A stretch of DNA of 26,273 nt from an uncultured Christensenella sp. (lineage in GTDB: Bacteria > Bacillota > Clostridia > Christensenellales > Borkfalkiaceae), in contig CAJTRW010000025.1 in assembly GCA_910578765.1 (NCBI GenBank), forward strand, positions 1 through 26,273, written 5' to 3'. Under the pieces are notes generated by a model. The model had not been told where the DNA came from. It did not search any database and was given only the letters and a program-made list of their open reading frames with translations. Positions 7,745-15,517 of this stretch are shown in pieces (within the stretch, counting starts at the first letter, position 1; each line of letters starts with the position of its first letter). Made by a program: the position numbers and the translations under genes.

Positions 7745-9104
7745 AGAGTATAAGACCATAAAGGAAGTTGTCGGTCCGTTAATGCTTGTCGAAGGCGTTG
7801 CGGGCGTAAAGTATAACGAGCTTGTGGATATAGTCTGCTCCAACGGAGAGCTGCGCCGCGGTAAAGTGCTTGAAATAAACCGTGATAAAGCCGTCGTACA
7901 GCTGTTTGAAAATTCCCAGGGTTTACAAATTTCCGACGCGAAGGCGCGTTTTTTGGGGCATAGCCAACAGCTTGCCGTATCGAGGGATATGCTCGGCAGG
8001 GTATTTGACGGTATGGGCAACCCGCGCGACGGCGGCGCCCCCGTTATTCCGGATAAGGTTATGGACATAAACGGCGAGCCGATTAATCCCGCCGCGCGCG
8101 ATTATCCCGACGAATTTATCCAGACGGGCATTTCGGCGATAGACGGACTTAACACGCTTGTAAGGGGGCAAAAGCTTCCCGTGTTTTCCATGAGCGGACT
8201 GCCCCATGCCGAGCTTGCCGCACAGATAGCGCGTCAGGCTAAGGTAAAGGGTACGGACAGTAAATTCGCCGTCGTGTTTGCGGCAATAGGCATCACCTTC
8301 GAGGAAGCGCAGTATTTCGTAGACGACTTCAAAAAGACGGGCGCGATAGAAAGAACCGTGCTTTTTACAAACCTTGCAAACGACCCCGCGGTTGAACGTA
8401 TAGCGACGCCGCGTATGGCGCTCACCTGCGCCGAATATCTGGCTTTCAATTGCGGCATGCACGTGCTTGTCATTATGACGGATATCACAAACTATGCCGA
8501 GGCGCTGAGGGAGGTTTCCGCGGCGCGCCGCGAGGTTCCAGGCAGACGCGGATATCCCGGTTATCTTTACACCGACCTTGCAACCATATACGAGAGAGCG
8601 GGCAGGATACGCGGCAGTGAAGGCTCCATAACGCAGATACCTATTCTGACCATGCCGGAGGACGACAAGACCCACCCCATACCCGACTTGACGGGGTATA
8701 TAACCGAGGGGCAAATCATTCTCTCGCGCGATTTGTACAAAAAGGGTATAAATCCGCCGATAGACGTTCTTCCGTCGCTTTCACGACTTAAAGACAAGGG
8801 TATAGGCAGGGACAAGACGAGGGAGGACCACGCCGACACCATGAACCAGCTTTTCTCCGCTTATGCAAGCGGAAAAGAGAGTAAGGAATTATCAGCTATT
8901 TTGGGCGAAGCCGCTCTTTCCGACACGGATAAACTTTACGCGAAATTTGCGGAGCAGTTTGAAAGCGTCTACGTTAACCAGGGCTTCGATGCGGACCGCC
9001 CCGTAGAGGAAACTTTGGATTTGGGCTGGCAACTTCTTAAAATATTGCCCGTGACCGAGCTGAAACGTATCCGCAAGGCTTATATAGACAAATATCTTAA
9101 ATAA
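7737..9104 (+). CDS. ntpB: V-type ATPase regulatory subunit B
   Basis: A 455-residue nucleotide-binding but non-catalytic head subunit. The Walker A lysine is absent: the equivalent segment is FSMSGLPHAELAAQIARQ, as expected for B. The arginine-finger region SRLKDKGIGRDKTREDHADTM and the ITNYAEALREVSAARREVPG motif are complete. Its start overlaps the end of ntpA, and a purine-rich ribosome site (AGCGGAGGCGG) lies just inside the ntpA 3' end. Confidence 0.99.
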   Translation: MFKEYKTIKEVVGPLMLVEGVAGVKYNELVDIVCSNGELRRGKVLEINRDKAVVQLFENSQGLQISDAKARFLGHSQQLAVSRDMLGRVFDGMGNPRDGGAPVIPDKVMDINGEPINPAARDYPDEFIQTGISAIDGLNTLVRGQKLPVFSMSGLPHAELAAQIARQAKVKGTDSKFAVVFAAIGITFEEAQYFVDDFKKTGAIERTVLFTNLANDPAVERIATPRMALTCAEYLAFNCGMHVLVIMTDITNYAEALREVSAARREVPGRRGYPGYLYTDLATIYERAGRIRGSEGSITQIPILTMPEDDKTHPIPDLTGYITEGQIILSRDLYKKGINPPIDVLPSLSRLKDKGIGRDKTREDHADTMNQLFSAYASGKESKELSAILGEAALSDTDKLYAKFAEQFESVYVNQGFDADRPVEETLDLGWQLLKILPVTELKRIRKAYIDKYLK

Positions 9105-9105
9105 T

Positions 9106-9726
9106 ATGGCAAGACTTAACGTAAATCCCACGCGGATGGAGCTTAAAAAGCTTAAAGCAAGGCTTTCGACGGCAGTCCGCGGACATAAACTTTTAAAGGA
9201 TAAATCCGACGAAATGGTGCGCCGTTTTTCAGCTATAATAAAGGAAAACAAGCGCCTCCGCGACGATGTGGAAAAGCAGCTTTCGGAAACGTTGAAGCAG
9301 TTTTCCGTGGCGCGTTCCGTCACGCCTTCGTACCGTGCCGAAGCGGCGTTTTCCATGCCGTCGTCCGCAGTCAGGGCAGAGTGCGGCACGGCGGGCGTCA
9401 TGGGCGTTGAAGTTCCGGAAATTTCTCTCGTAAACGAAAAAAGCGCGGGCGGACTTCCGTATGCCTATTCCGAAATGACGGGAGAGGCGGACTTTTCCGT
9501 CGGTAAAGCGGCGGCGCTTCTGCCTGAAATGGTTCGACTGGCGCAGGTTGAAAAGACGGTCAGAATGTTGGCAAACGAGATAGAACGTAACAAACGCCGC
9601 GTAAACGCGTTGGAATACGTGATGATACCGCAACTGGAAGAAACTATTAAATATATAAAAAGCAAGCTCGATGAAAACGAGCGTGCCGCCGTGATTCGGC
9701 TTATGAAAGTAAAATCCAAAACGTAA
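9106..9726 (+). CDS. ntpD: V-type ATPase central-shaft subunit D
   Basis: A 206-residue protein with the classic N-terminal motif (NVNPTRMELKKLKARLSTAVRGHKLLKDK) and a C-terminal coiled coil (VNALEYVMIPQLEETIKYIKSKLDENER). It forms the rotating axle with subunit F. It starts one base after the ntpB stop. The TAA stop (9724-9726) lies inside DNA shared with an internal part of the Hint gene at 25157-25173, so the accessory insertion seems to begin exactly at the last codon and may supply the stop. The native end may have been a few residues different, but length and the MKVKSK ending look functional. Confidence 0.96.
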   Translation: MARLNVNPTRMELKKLKARLSTAVRGHKLLKDKSDEMVRRFSAIIKENKRLRDDVEKQLSETLKQFSVARSVTPSYRAEAAFSMPSSAVRAECGTAGVMGVEVPEISLVNEKSAGGLPYAYSEMTGEADFSVGKAAALLPEMVRLAQVEKTVRMLANEIERNKRRVNALEYVMIPQLEETIKYIKSKLDENERAAVIRLMKVKSKT

Positions 9727-9731
9727 ACGGT

Positions 9732-10007
9732 ATGCTATCAATGCCGGGAGGCATAGATGGGCTGTTCAATATTTTTGAAGTTGATGCTGAAACATTGAAA
9801 TATGATGAAATAGCTATGCAGTCAGATATTGAACAATTTGGTCTGTACACATATGATGAATTTAATGATATTTTGCCCGTGTCTGAAGCAGTGTTTAATG
9901 CGTTCAATGGAAAATTTTTAAAAGTAGCTATTGGTAAAGGTTTAATTGATATTCATACTTTGGAAAGATTGGTTGATATGTATTCGGAATTTTTGATTAA
10001 TTGTTAA
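9732..10007 (+). pseudogene. Orphan C-terminal tail of a Hint-domain surface protein
   Basis: The 91-codon open frame aligns end to end with the last ~91 residues of the 1450-residue Hint protein at 21086-25438: both have MLSMPGG(I)xGLFNMFEVD-type starts, then PVSEAVFNAFNG, IGKG(L/I)IDxxTL and YSEFLI. Everything N-terminal, including the Hint domain, is missing because the DNA before it is the end of ntpD. It has no Shine-Dalgarno site of its own, but its ATG lies 5 nt after the ntpD stop, so it could be translated by reinitiation on the V-ATPase mRNA. Probably a truncated relic; a working small helical protein is less likely but possible because the frame is undamaged. Confidence 0.75.
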
Positions 10008-10009
10008 TA

Positions 10010-10044
10010 AAAAATGGGATAACGTTATTGTTATCCCATTTTTT
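10010..10044. terminator. Two-way terminator between convergent genes (copy 1)
   Basis: The stem AAAAATGGGATAAC (10010-10023) pairs with GTTATCCCATTTTT (10030-10043) around a 6-nt loop, with A tracts on one side and T tracts on the other, so it can stop transcription from both strands. It ends the V-ATPase operon plus orphan tail (+) and the metallopeptidase gene (-). A cognate hairpin occupies the same place in copy 2 (25443-25469). Confidence 0.9.
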
Positions 10045-11372
10045 TAAATCAATAAATTAAACCACCAATCATTTACTTCAATTTCTCCCGTCCAGTATTT
10101 ATAAGGTATGCCGGTAAATTTACCATAAAACTCAGCTTCATTTCGTAAATATTTAATTGTATCAGCAATTGTCGCTTCAGTTGTATGTATTGTTGACGGC
10201 AAGTTGCCATGATATGCTTTATATTCATGAAAATTATCTAATCCAAGTTCTTCTGCCTGCTCTATAGTATGTGTAAATTCGTGTAAATAAACATCAATAA
10301 TATTAAGCCATTCTAGACCATTATCATTTATTAGTGGTTTTGACAAATTTAAATTGTAATATGTACGCTCCAACGGTATAAAGGCATATTTGGTTGTAGC
10401 CGAACCTAAGTTTGTGTGTATTAAATTTTTAGGGTCGTTGAAACCTGATGTGGTGATAACGCTTCTGTAATTTTTTAATAATGGTCTGATTTTTTGAATG
10501 AAAGCCGGCATAATAGTGTGGTCAGTAAATCCGTAAGATGTAGTTCCTGCTTTAAACGCTTTGGTATTTAATGTTTCATTTGTATAATAGACGTCAAACT
10601 CAAAATACACAAGACCGTCAAAACCATTATTCAAACTATCGGATATTTTTTCTGGTATCTGTTCGCAAATTTTTAATTCCGGAAGAGACATTTTATAGTT
10701 TATAGGAACTTTTAATTTATCTGTTGTTTCAAGAATAGCATCAATTTCATCGACAAAAATCATAAGTACGGGATAAACAATGCCTTCATGTTTTTCCCAT
10801 CGGGCATATAGGGTGTCCGCTTCGGAGTAGAAAATGCTTTTGCCTAAATAGTAAACGCCGTCTTTGTCGGTAACTCTTTTGTTAAACTCTTTATCTAAAT
10901 ACCAACCCTGAAATTCAAAGTTGGCCTTTGCGGGAATTACAAATTCAGTAGAAGTAATACTATCATAATTTATCGTAACGGAGGAAACGGAGTTGTTAGC
11001 GGTTGCGCCGTTATAATCGTATTTAAGCGTTTTAAGCTTGCTTACAAACGAAGCGTTAACTTCGATATTTTGCGTGAAATGTGTGTCGTGCCTTGTCGGT
11101 AAATAAACGCCGTCAGACCAGCCTGAAAACAAATAACCGTCGTTGGGAACGGCGGTTATTTCCGTACCGTCCAGCCATTGTCTGACGCTTTGTTTTGCTT
11201 CGCCGCAAATAGTGCCGTTTTCGTCGGCGGTGTAAGTGGCGGTAAACGTTTTATACATGCTTTTGTCATGCTTTCGTTTAGTGCCCAAAGAAACGCCTAC
11301 GGCGATCCCTACGACCAAAATTATAAACACCGCAAGCAGTATTATTTTTGATTTTAAAGATTGAAGTTTCAT
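10044..11372 (-). CDS. Membrane-anchored InlB-repeat metallopeptidase-like protein (copy 1)
   Basis: A 442-residue protein. Residues 8-30 form an uncleaved membrane anchor after a Lys-containing start. Two B-repeat domains follow: a divergent InlB type (about 42-110, AVPNDGYLFSGWSDG) and a classical Listeria-Bacteroides type (about 116-194, FEFQGWYLDKEF...LYARWE). The rest (about 200-442) is an extracellular domain with a zinc-protease signature YLHEFTHTIEQA (HExxH at 364-368) and a conserved HEY at 382-384 whose Glu could be the third ligand. The same residues are kept in copy 2 although the surrounding domain differs, supporting function. I do not recognise the peptidase family. I chose the Met at 11372 over the further upstream start at 11426 because a perfect promoter lies directly in front and positions the transcript start near this ATG. 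No Shine-Dalgarno site exists. Confidence 0.75.
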   Translation of the reverse strand: MKLQSLKSKIILLAVFIILVVGIAVGVSLGTKRKHDKSMYKTFTATYTADENGTICGEAKQSVRQWLDGTEITAVPNDGYLFSGWSDGVYLPTRHDTHFTQNIEVNASFVSKLKTLKYDYNGATANNSVSSVTINYDSITSTEFVIPAKANFEFQGWYLDKEFNKRVTDKDGVYYLGKSIFYSEADTLYARWEKHEGIVYPVLMIFVDEIDAILETTDKLKVPINYKMSLPELKICEQIPEKISDSLNNGFDGLVYFEFDVYYTNETLNTKAFKAGTTSYGFTDHTIMPAFIQKIRPLLKNYRSVITTSGFNDPKNLIHTNLGSATTKYAFIPLERTYYNLNLSKPLINDNGLEWLNIIDVYLHEFTHTIEQAEELGLDNFHEYKAYHGNLPSTIHTTEATIADTIKYLRNEAEFYGKFTGIPYKYWTGEIEVNDWWFNLLI

Positions 11373-11378
11373 ACTATC

Positions 11379-11407
11379 ATAATATAACAAAATAAGAAAA
11401 TTGTCAA
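11379..11407 (-). promoter_or_regulatory. Promoter of metallopeptidase copy 1, leaderless type
   Basis: Read on the minus strand: TTGACA (11407-11402), 17-nt spacer, TATTAT (11384-11379), then six bases (GATAGT) and ATG at 11372. The transcript should begin at or next to the A of ATG, so the mRNA would have no leader. Confidence 0.75.
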
Positions 11408-11459
11408 GGTCGGTCGACCTATCCATAAGTCTTATATAATTTAAAATATTTTAGTTAAC

Positions 11460-11496
11460 TCGACAGCGGTTCAGTAGAAACGCTGTCGAATTTTTG
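11460..11496. terminator. Hairpin with T tail in the divergent intergenic region
   Basis: TCGACAGCG (11460-11468) pairs with CGCTGTCGA (11481-11489) around a 12-nt loop, followed by ATTTTTG. It looks like a + strand terminator, but no + strand gene ends upstream of it; it may be a remnant of a lost gene or an attenuator-like element. The remaining ~130 bases to 11622 hold only a possible TATAAT (11540-11545) and a 10-codon frame (11548-11580), which I do not consider a gene. Confidence 0.45.
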
Positions 11497-11587
11497 TAAA
11501 TAAATAAGTTGGTTGAAAAGTAATACTGCATATGATATATATAATCAATGGATAGAGAATTGTGTATAAAAAGACACTAATTTAGGG

Positions 11588-11616
11588 TGTACAAAGCTTC
11601 GTGCGTGTGCTATAAT
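11588..11616 (+). promoter_or_regulatory. Promoter of the GLUG lipoprotein gene, leaderless type
   Basis: TGTACA (11588-11593), 17-nt spacer ending in TGC (extended -10), and a perfect TATAAT (11611-11616). Six bases (AAAAAT) later comes ATG at 11623. The layout mirrors that of the divergent metallopeptidase promoter: the transcript should start at or beside the ATG, with no Shine-Dalgarno site. Confidence 0.7.
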
Positions 11617-11622
11617 AAAAAT

Positions 11623-14028
11623 ATGGAAAGACTTAGAAATTTTTTAATAATTATTGTTGTCGGCTCGATATTCAGTTCTATAGCCTTGTTGTGTGGTTGT
11701 AGTATTAAAAATCAGCCGATATATTACGATTTGGTTTATATAGCAGGTGAAGGCGGTTATATAGACGGGCAAGCGGAACAGCAGTTAGAAAGCGGCAAAG
11801 ACGGATTAACAGTAGTTGCCGTGCCTTATGACGGTTATGAATTCGTTCAATGGTCAGACGGGAGAACCGAAGCTGCACGGCAGGATAAAAACGTAACTGC
11901 AGACATTTCGGTTACTGCCGAATTTAAATTAAAGATTAATCCGCCAAAAATATATACGGTTATTTATCAGGCAAACGAGGGCGGTACAATTTCCGGCGCC
12001 GCTGAACAATCCGTACAAGATGGTGAAAATGGAACGGAGGTTGTTGCCGTACCTAACGAGGGTTACAAATTTGTTAAATGGAGCGACAATATAACCGAAG
12101 CCACAAGGCAGGATAGAAACGTAACTAAAGATATCGTTGTAAAGGCAATATTCGAGAAGCAGACTTACACGTTAACTTACGTTGCAAGTAACGGCGGGTA
12201 TTTGGTCGGCAATTTAAGTCAAACTGTTACATACGGAGAAAGCGGAACCAAAGTTACGGCAGTACCGAATGACGGTTACAGATTTGTAAAGTGGAGCGAT
12301 GACAAAGTTGAAGATACGCGTTGCGATACCGAAATAAATTCTTCTGTTTCCGTTACGGCGGAATTCGAGTTTTTGTTTGCGGGCGGAGAAGGTACGCAAT
12401 TAAATCCTTATGAAATAGAAAATTACACGCAGCTTTTGAATATGCGCTATTATCCCGATAAGTGCTATAAATTGACCTGTGATTTAGATTTGAGCGGGAT
12501 AAATCATGAGCCGATTTTCGACGCAAACGAATTCTTTGAGGGAATGTTCTTCGGCAATAGCAAAACCGTCAACAATTTAACCGTTGCAACGGAGAGTAAT
12601 TTTCCGTCGCTTTTCGGTATGGTTTCGGGAGGGTTTATTTCGGACTTAACACTTGAAAACGTAAGCATTACGACGACAGATTACAATACGCAAGATGAAA
12701 GAACGCAATATTATGTAGGAACTTTAGCAGGATATTATGCGGGTAGAATCGACAACGTGAGAGTTAGCGGAAATATAGTTGTAGACGGTTTAAGCTATGA
12801 CGGAGTAGCCGTAGGCGGGCTTGTCGGTAGAGCTATCGGCACGGAAAGAGATTGTAACGCTGACGTTAAGATAGATGTCAAAAATGTTTTCAGGGAACAT
12901 AATACGGGTATGAATTTACCGTTTGTATTCGGCGGTATGCTCGGTGTTGGGGATTCGGTTAAAATAAGTAATTGTCACTCTCAAGGCGAGATAAACGTAA
13001 AAGAGTGTTACTATTTTGAAGACGATAAATACAATACGCCCACCGAAATCTATATCGGCGGACTGATTGGATATTGTTTTACATATTCAAACGGTGATGC
13101 GGAAATTGCGGACAGTATTACAAACATAACTATAAAGGGTGATAATCACTACAATGCAGGCGGGTTTATCGGTTATTTAGAAGTAAATCAGGATACGGCT
13201 ATGCGGATAACTGGCTGTTACGTTCTCGGCGATATTACGACGGGCGTAGTCGGCGGGTTCATCTGCAACGGTTACGCATACGGCGAATTGCTTATTGAAA
13301 GCAGTTATACAGACTGCGATATTACAGGGTACAGTCAAGTGGGCGGATTTATTAAAAGTTATACCGGTTCGACTGATAAGTGTATTGTAAGCAATTGCTA
13401 TACTTTAAGTAATATAAAAATGCATGATGTGTTTGATTCCAAAAAAATTGTAGGATATGGATGTGGATTCGGTTATCAACTTTCTGACATGGAAATTATT
13501 AACTGTTATGCTTTGGGCAATATAAACAGCTACCGCGGAGGAGGTTTTGCTTGGAGTTTAAGTCAGTGCAAGTTGGAACGTTGTTATTCAGATAGTAATA
13601 TTACAGTAGTTTTATCAGCTTATAGTGTTTTTATTTATTCCTTAAGTTATACGGAAATTAAAAACTGTTATTCAAAAGATATTATAAATTATGATTCTAA
13701 TTTAGAACCAAGTACTGTTGTGTTAATAAAAAAACTGTCGGATAGTCAAATAAATAATTTCTATTAATCGGGTAATGCCGTTGGCGCCTTTATCGACATA
13801 GTAATTAATTCAGTTGTTTCTAACTGTCATATGTTAAGGAACTCCGAACAAGCAACGGATTTAGTCGGTAAAGTAGATAATTATTCATCAATCGATATTA
13901 CTGAATATAAAGTGCCTGAAGAAATGTACTTTTTAGCGGATAAGCTGAATGAGGGGCAAGACGAAGAAGTTTGGGTAAATCGAGATAATGATTTTCCTGT
14001 TTTAAAAAGCATAGTTGTAACTGAATAA
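11623..14028 (+). pseudogene. GLUG/InlB-repeat surface lipoprotein gene interrupted by an in-frame TAA
   Basis: The frame starts with a lipoprotein signal (hydrophobic segment about 7-23, lipobox LCGC with Cys26 as the likely lipid anchor). Three divergent InlB B-repeats follow (about 34-250), each with VVAVPxxGYxFVxWSD and ending VTAEF-like. The long rest is a string of GLUG-type beta-helix repeats (GGFIGY..., NCYALGNI). A TAA at 13765-13767 ends the frame after 714 residues, but the same frame continues without stops to 14028 (SGNAVGAFIDI... to WVNRDNDFPVLK), the usual ending of such proteins. Thus full length was about 801 residues. The TAA sits where neighbouring repeats have Ala or Ser (CYALGN, CYSDSN, FY*SGN), so one base change (e.g. 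TCA to TAA) explains it. The shortened product could still be exported. Likely role: surface adhesion or envelope display. Confidence 0.75.
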
Positions 14029-14062
14029 AAATATATGGTTTTCTTTATACTTTATACGTTAA

Positions 14063-14091
14063 AAGGGCTTCTGCAAAATGCAGAAGCCCTT
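14063..14091. terminator. Terminator hairpin with a 13-bp stem
   Basis: AAGGGCTTCTGCA (14063-14075) pairs perfectly with TGCAGAAGCCCTT (14079-14091) around AAA. It lies 34 nt after the end of the lipoprotein frame and 24 nt beyond the stop of the minus-strand relic at 14116-14202, so it may serve both. The GC-rich stem style resembles the core region, suggesting it originally belonged to the relic gene. Confidence 0.8.
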
Positions 14092-14115
14092 GCTTTAATA
14101 CTATATCTTGTAAAA

Positions 14116-14202
14116 TTATTTCGTCATAGCTTCCTGCACGGCAACCGCTACTGCAACCGTTGCGCCGACCATAGGATTGTTGCCCTGCAAAGATTGTTGT
14201 TT
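14116..14202 (-). pseudogene. 3' scrap of a core-type gene
   Basis: On the minus strand a GC-richer stretch encodes a clean C-terminal peptide containing GNNPMVGATVAVAVAVQEAM, then TK and a stop, followed 24 nt later by a terminator. Reading upstream, an in-frame stop is met at 14203-14205 and the sequence turns AT-rich. Base composition and the ordered peptide point to the last ~28 codons of a conserved housekeeping gene whose body was removed when the neighbouring accessory DNA arrived. I cannot name the parent gene with confidence. Confidence 0.55.
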
Positions 14203-14467
14203 TTATATGTCTTATTTTGTAACAAATTACGCCTATTTTTACGGCAAAACAGCCCATTTTCCCGTATGGTACATACCAAATCGTATCAATCAGTTCTTAT
14301 CTGTTTTTATAAATATTTTATTAAAATGTGGACACAGCGTGGACACGGAAGCGTTTTCTACCCTATGGTAATCATCATAAACAACCCTATGGTAAATTTA
14401 ATTCTCAGTATAGTTCTTAAACTATAATTTGTATACAGAAAAATATAGTGAATAATAATCAAGATAT
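14203..14467. other. Non-coding junction region with short repeats
   Basis: No convincing gene. It holds two GTGGACAC units 11 nt apart (14328-14335, 14339-14346) and two copies of ACCCTATGGTAA 24 nt apart (14360-14371, 14384-14395). The second, extended leftward (AACAACCCTATGGT, 14380-14393), is a 13/14 inverted match to ACCATAGGATTGTT at 14168-14181 inside the gene scrap. Such repeats at the edge of inserted DNA may be remains of recombination sites. Confidence 0.4.
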
Positions 14468-14509
14468 TTGATTTTTTGTATTGCTTCTGGTATAATATTT
14501 TTAAGGAGT
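14468..14509 (+). promoter_or_regulatory. Promoter and ribosome site of the fic gene
   Basis: TTGATT (14468-14473), 17-nt spacer ending TGG (extended -10), perfect TATAAT (14491-14496), then AAGGAGT (14503-14509) 8 nt before ATG at 14518. This is a conventional leader, unlike several other promoters in this window. Confidence 0.75.
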
Positions 14510-14517
14510 AATTTGCA

Positions 14518-15504
14518 ATGGATAAGTATATTCCGCCTTTCGAGATTACAAATAGAATGTTTGAACTTGCGGCACAGATAATGGAACAGCTCGGTAAACT
14601 GTCTAATGTAAACGAATTGGAGAGATTGCCAAGACTAAGAACAGTATCGAGAATAAAGAGTATTCATTCTTCACTTGCAATAGAAAATAATACTTTATCA
14701 ATCAAGCAGGTAACAGACGTTATTGAAGGCAAAAGAGTTCTTGGACCTGCTGACGATATTTTAGCTGTAAAAAATGCATTTGCCGCTTACAAAGAACTTG
14801 AGAACATTGATGCGTTCAGTTTGACCGATTTACAAAAGGTACATGGAATAATGATGGAAAGACTTGTTACAGAAATTGGAATGTTAAGAACGGGCGATGT
14901 CGGCGTTTTTGATTCAAACGGGAAAGTAATTCATGTCGCTCCGCCGGCTTCTATGGCAAGAGAGCAAATTACTCAGTTATTCAATTGGGTAAAAAATTCG
15001 GATGTTCAAATGTTAATAAGATCAAGCGTTTTTCATTACGAGTTTGAATTTATTCATCCGTTCCGTGACGGCAACGGAAGAATGGGTAGATACTGGCAGA
15101 CCGCGTTGCTCGCAAGTTGGAAGCCGATTTTTAAATATATTCCTATCGAGAGTGTGATTAAGGATAATCAAGAAGAGTATTACCATGTAATCAAAGTTTC
15201 AACTAGTCAAGGGAAGTCAAACGTCTTTATAGAATTTATGCTTGACGTAATTTTAAAAGCGATAACCGATATTGTAAACGATACAACCGAGCATTATAAT
15301 CATTTAAGTGTGCAAATAAATAAGCTAATGCAGGTTTTAGAAACTTATCCGCAATCAGCACAAGAGCTTATGGACAAATTGGGTTTAAAATCACGCGTGG
15401 GCTTCCGAAAGAATTATTTAAATCCTGCAATAGAAGCGGGACTTGTCGGTATGACAATTCCCGATAAGCCCACAAGCAAAAGCCAGATGTATTTTAAGAT
15501 ATAA
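14518..15504 (+). CDS. Fic-domain protein with N-terminal self-inhibition motif
   Basis: A 328-residue protein. The Fic active-site motif is complete: HPFRDGNGRMGR (180-191), with catalytic His180. Fic proteins usually transfer AMP (or another nucleotide part) to hydroxyl groups of target proteins. The inhibitory helix motif [S/T]xxxE[G/N] is present before the core as SLAIEN (Ser52, Glu56, Asn57), so this is a class II, intramolecularly inhibited enzyme. The C-terminal ~60 residues look like a winged-helix domain (LETYPQSAQELMDKLGL...), as in many Fic/DOC regulators that bind DNA or partner proteins. The next frame begins 13 nt later, so Fic may be co-transcribed with the helicase-like gene. 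The target is unknown. Confidence 0.93.
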   Translation: MDKYIPPFEITNRMFELAAQIMEQLGKLSNVNELERLPRLRTVSRIKSIHSSLAIENNTLSIKQVTDVIEGKRVLGPADDILAVKNAFAAYKELENIDAFSLTDLQKVHGIMMERLVTEIGMLRTGDVGVFDSNGKVIHVAPPASMAREQITQLFNWVKNSDVQMLIRSSVFHYEFEFIHPFRDGNGRMGRYWQTALLASWKPIFKYIPIESVIKDNQEEYYHVIKVSTSQGKSNVFIEFMLDVILKAITDIVNDTTEHYNHLSVQINKLMQVLETYPQSAQELMDKLGLKSRVGFRKNYLNPAIEAGLVGMTIPDKPTSKSQMYFKI

Positions 15505-15517
15505 GCTTTATAAAATT

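Noticed and set aside
11540..11580. TATAAT followed by a 10-codon frame (ATG 11548)
   Set aside because: The spacing to any -35 box is poor and the peptide is too short to support; likely chance in AT-rich DNA.
14035..14427. 130-codon + strand open frame
   Set aside because: It runs through a terminator hairpin and antisense to the gene scrap at 14116-14202; no coherent protein pattern.
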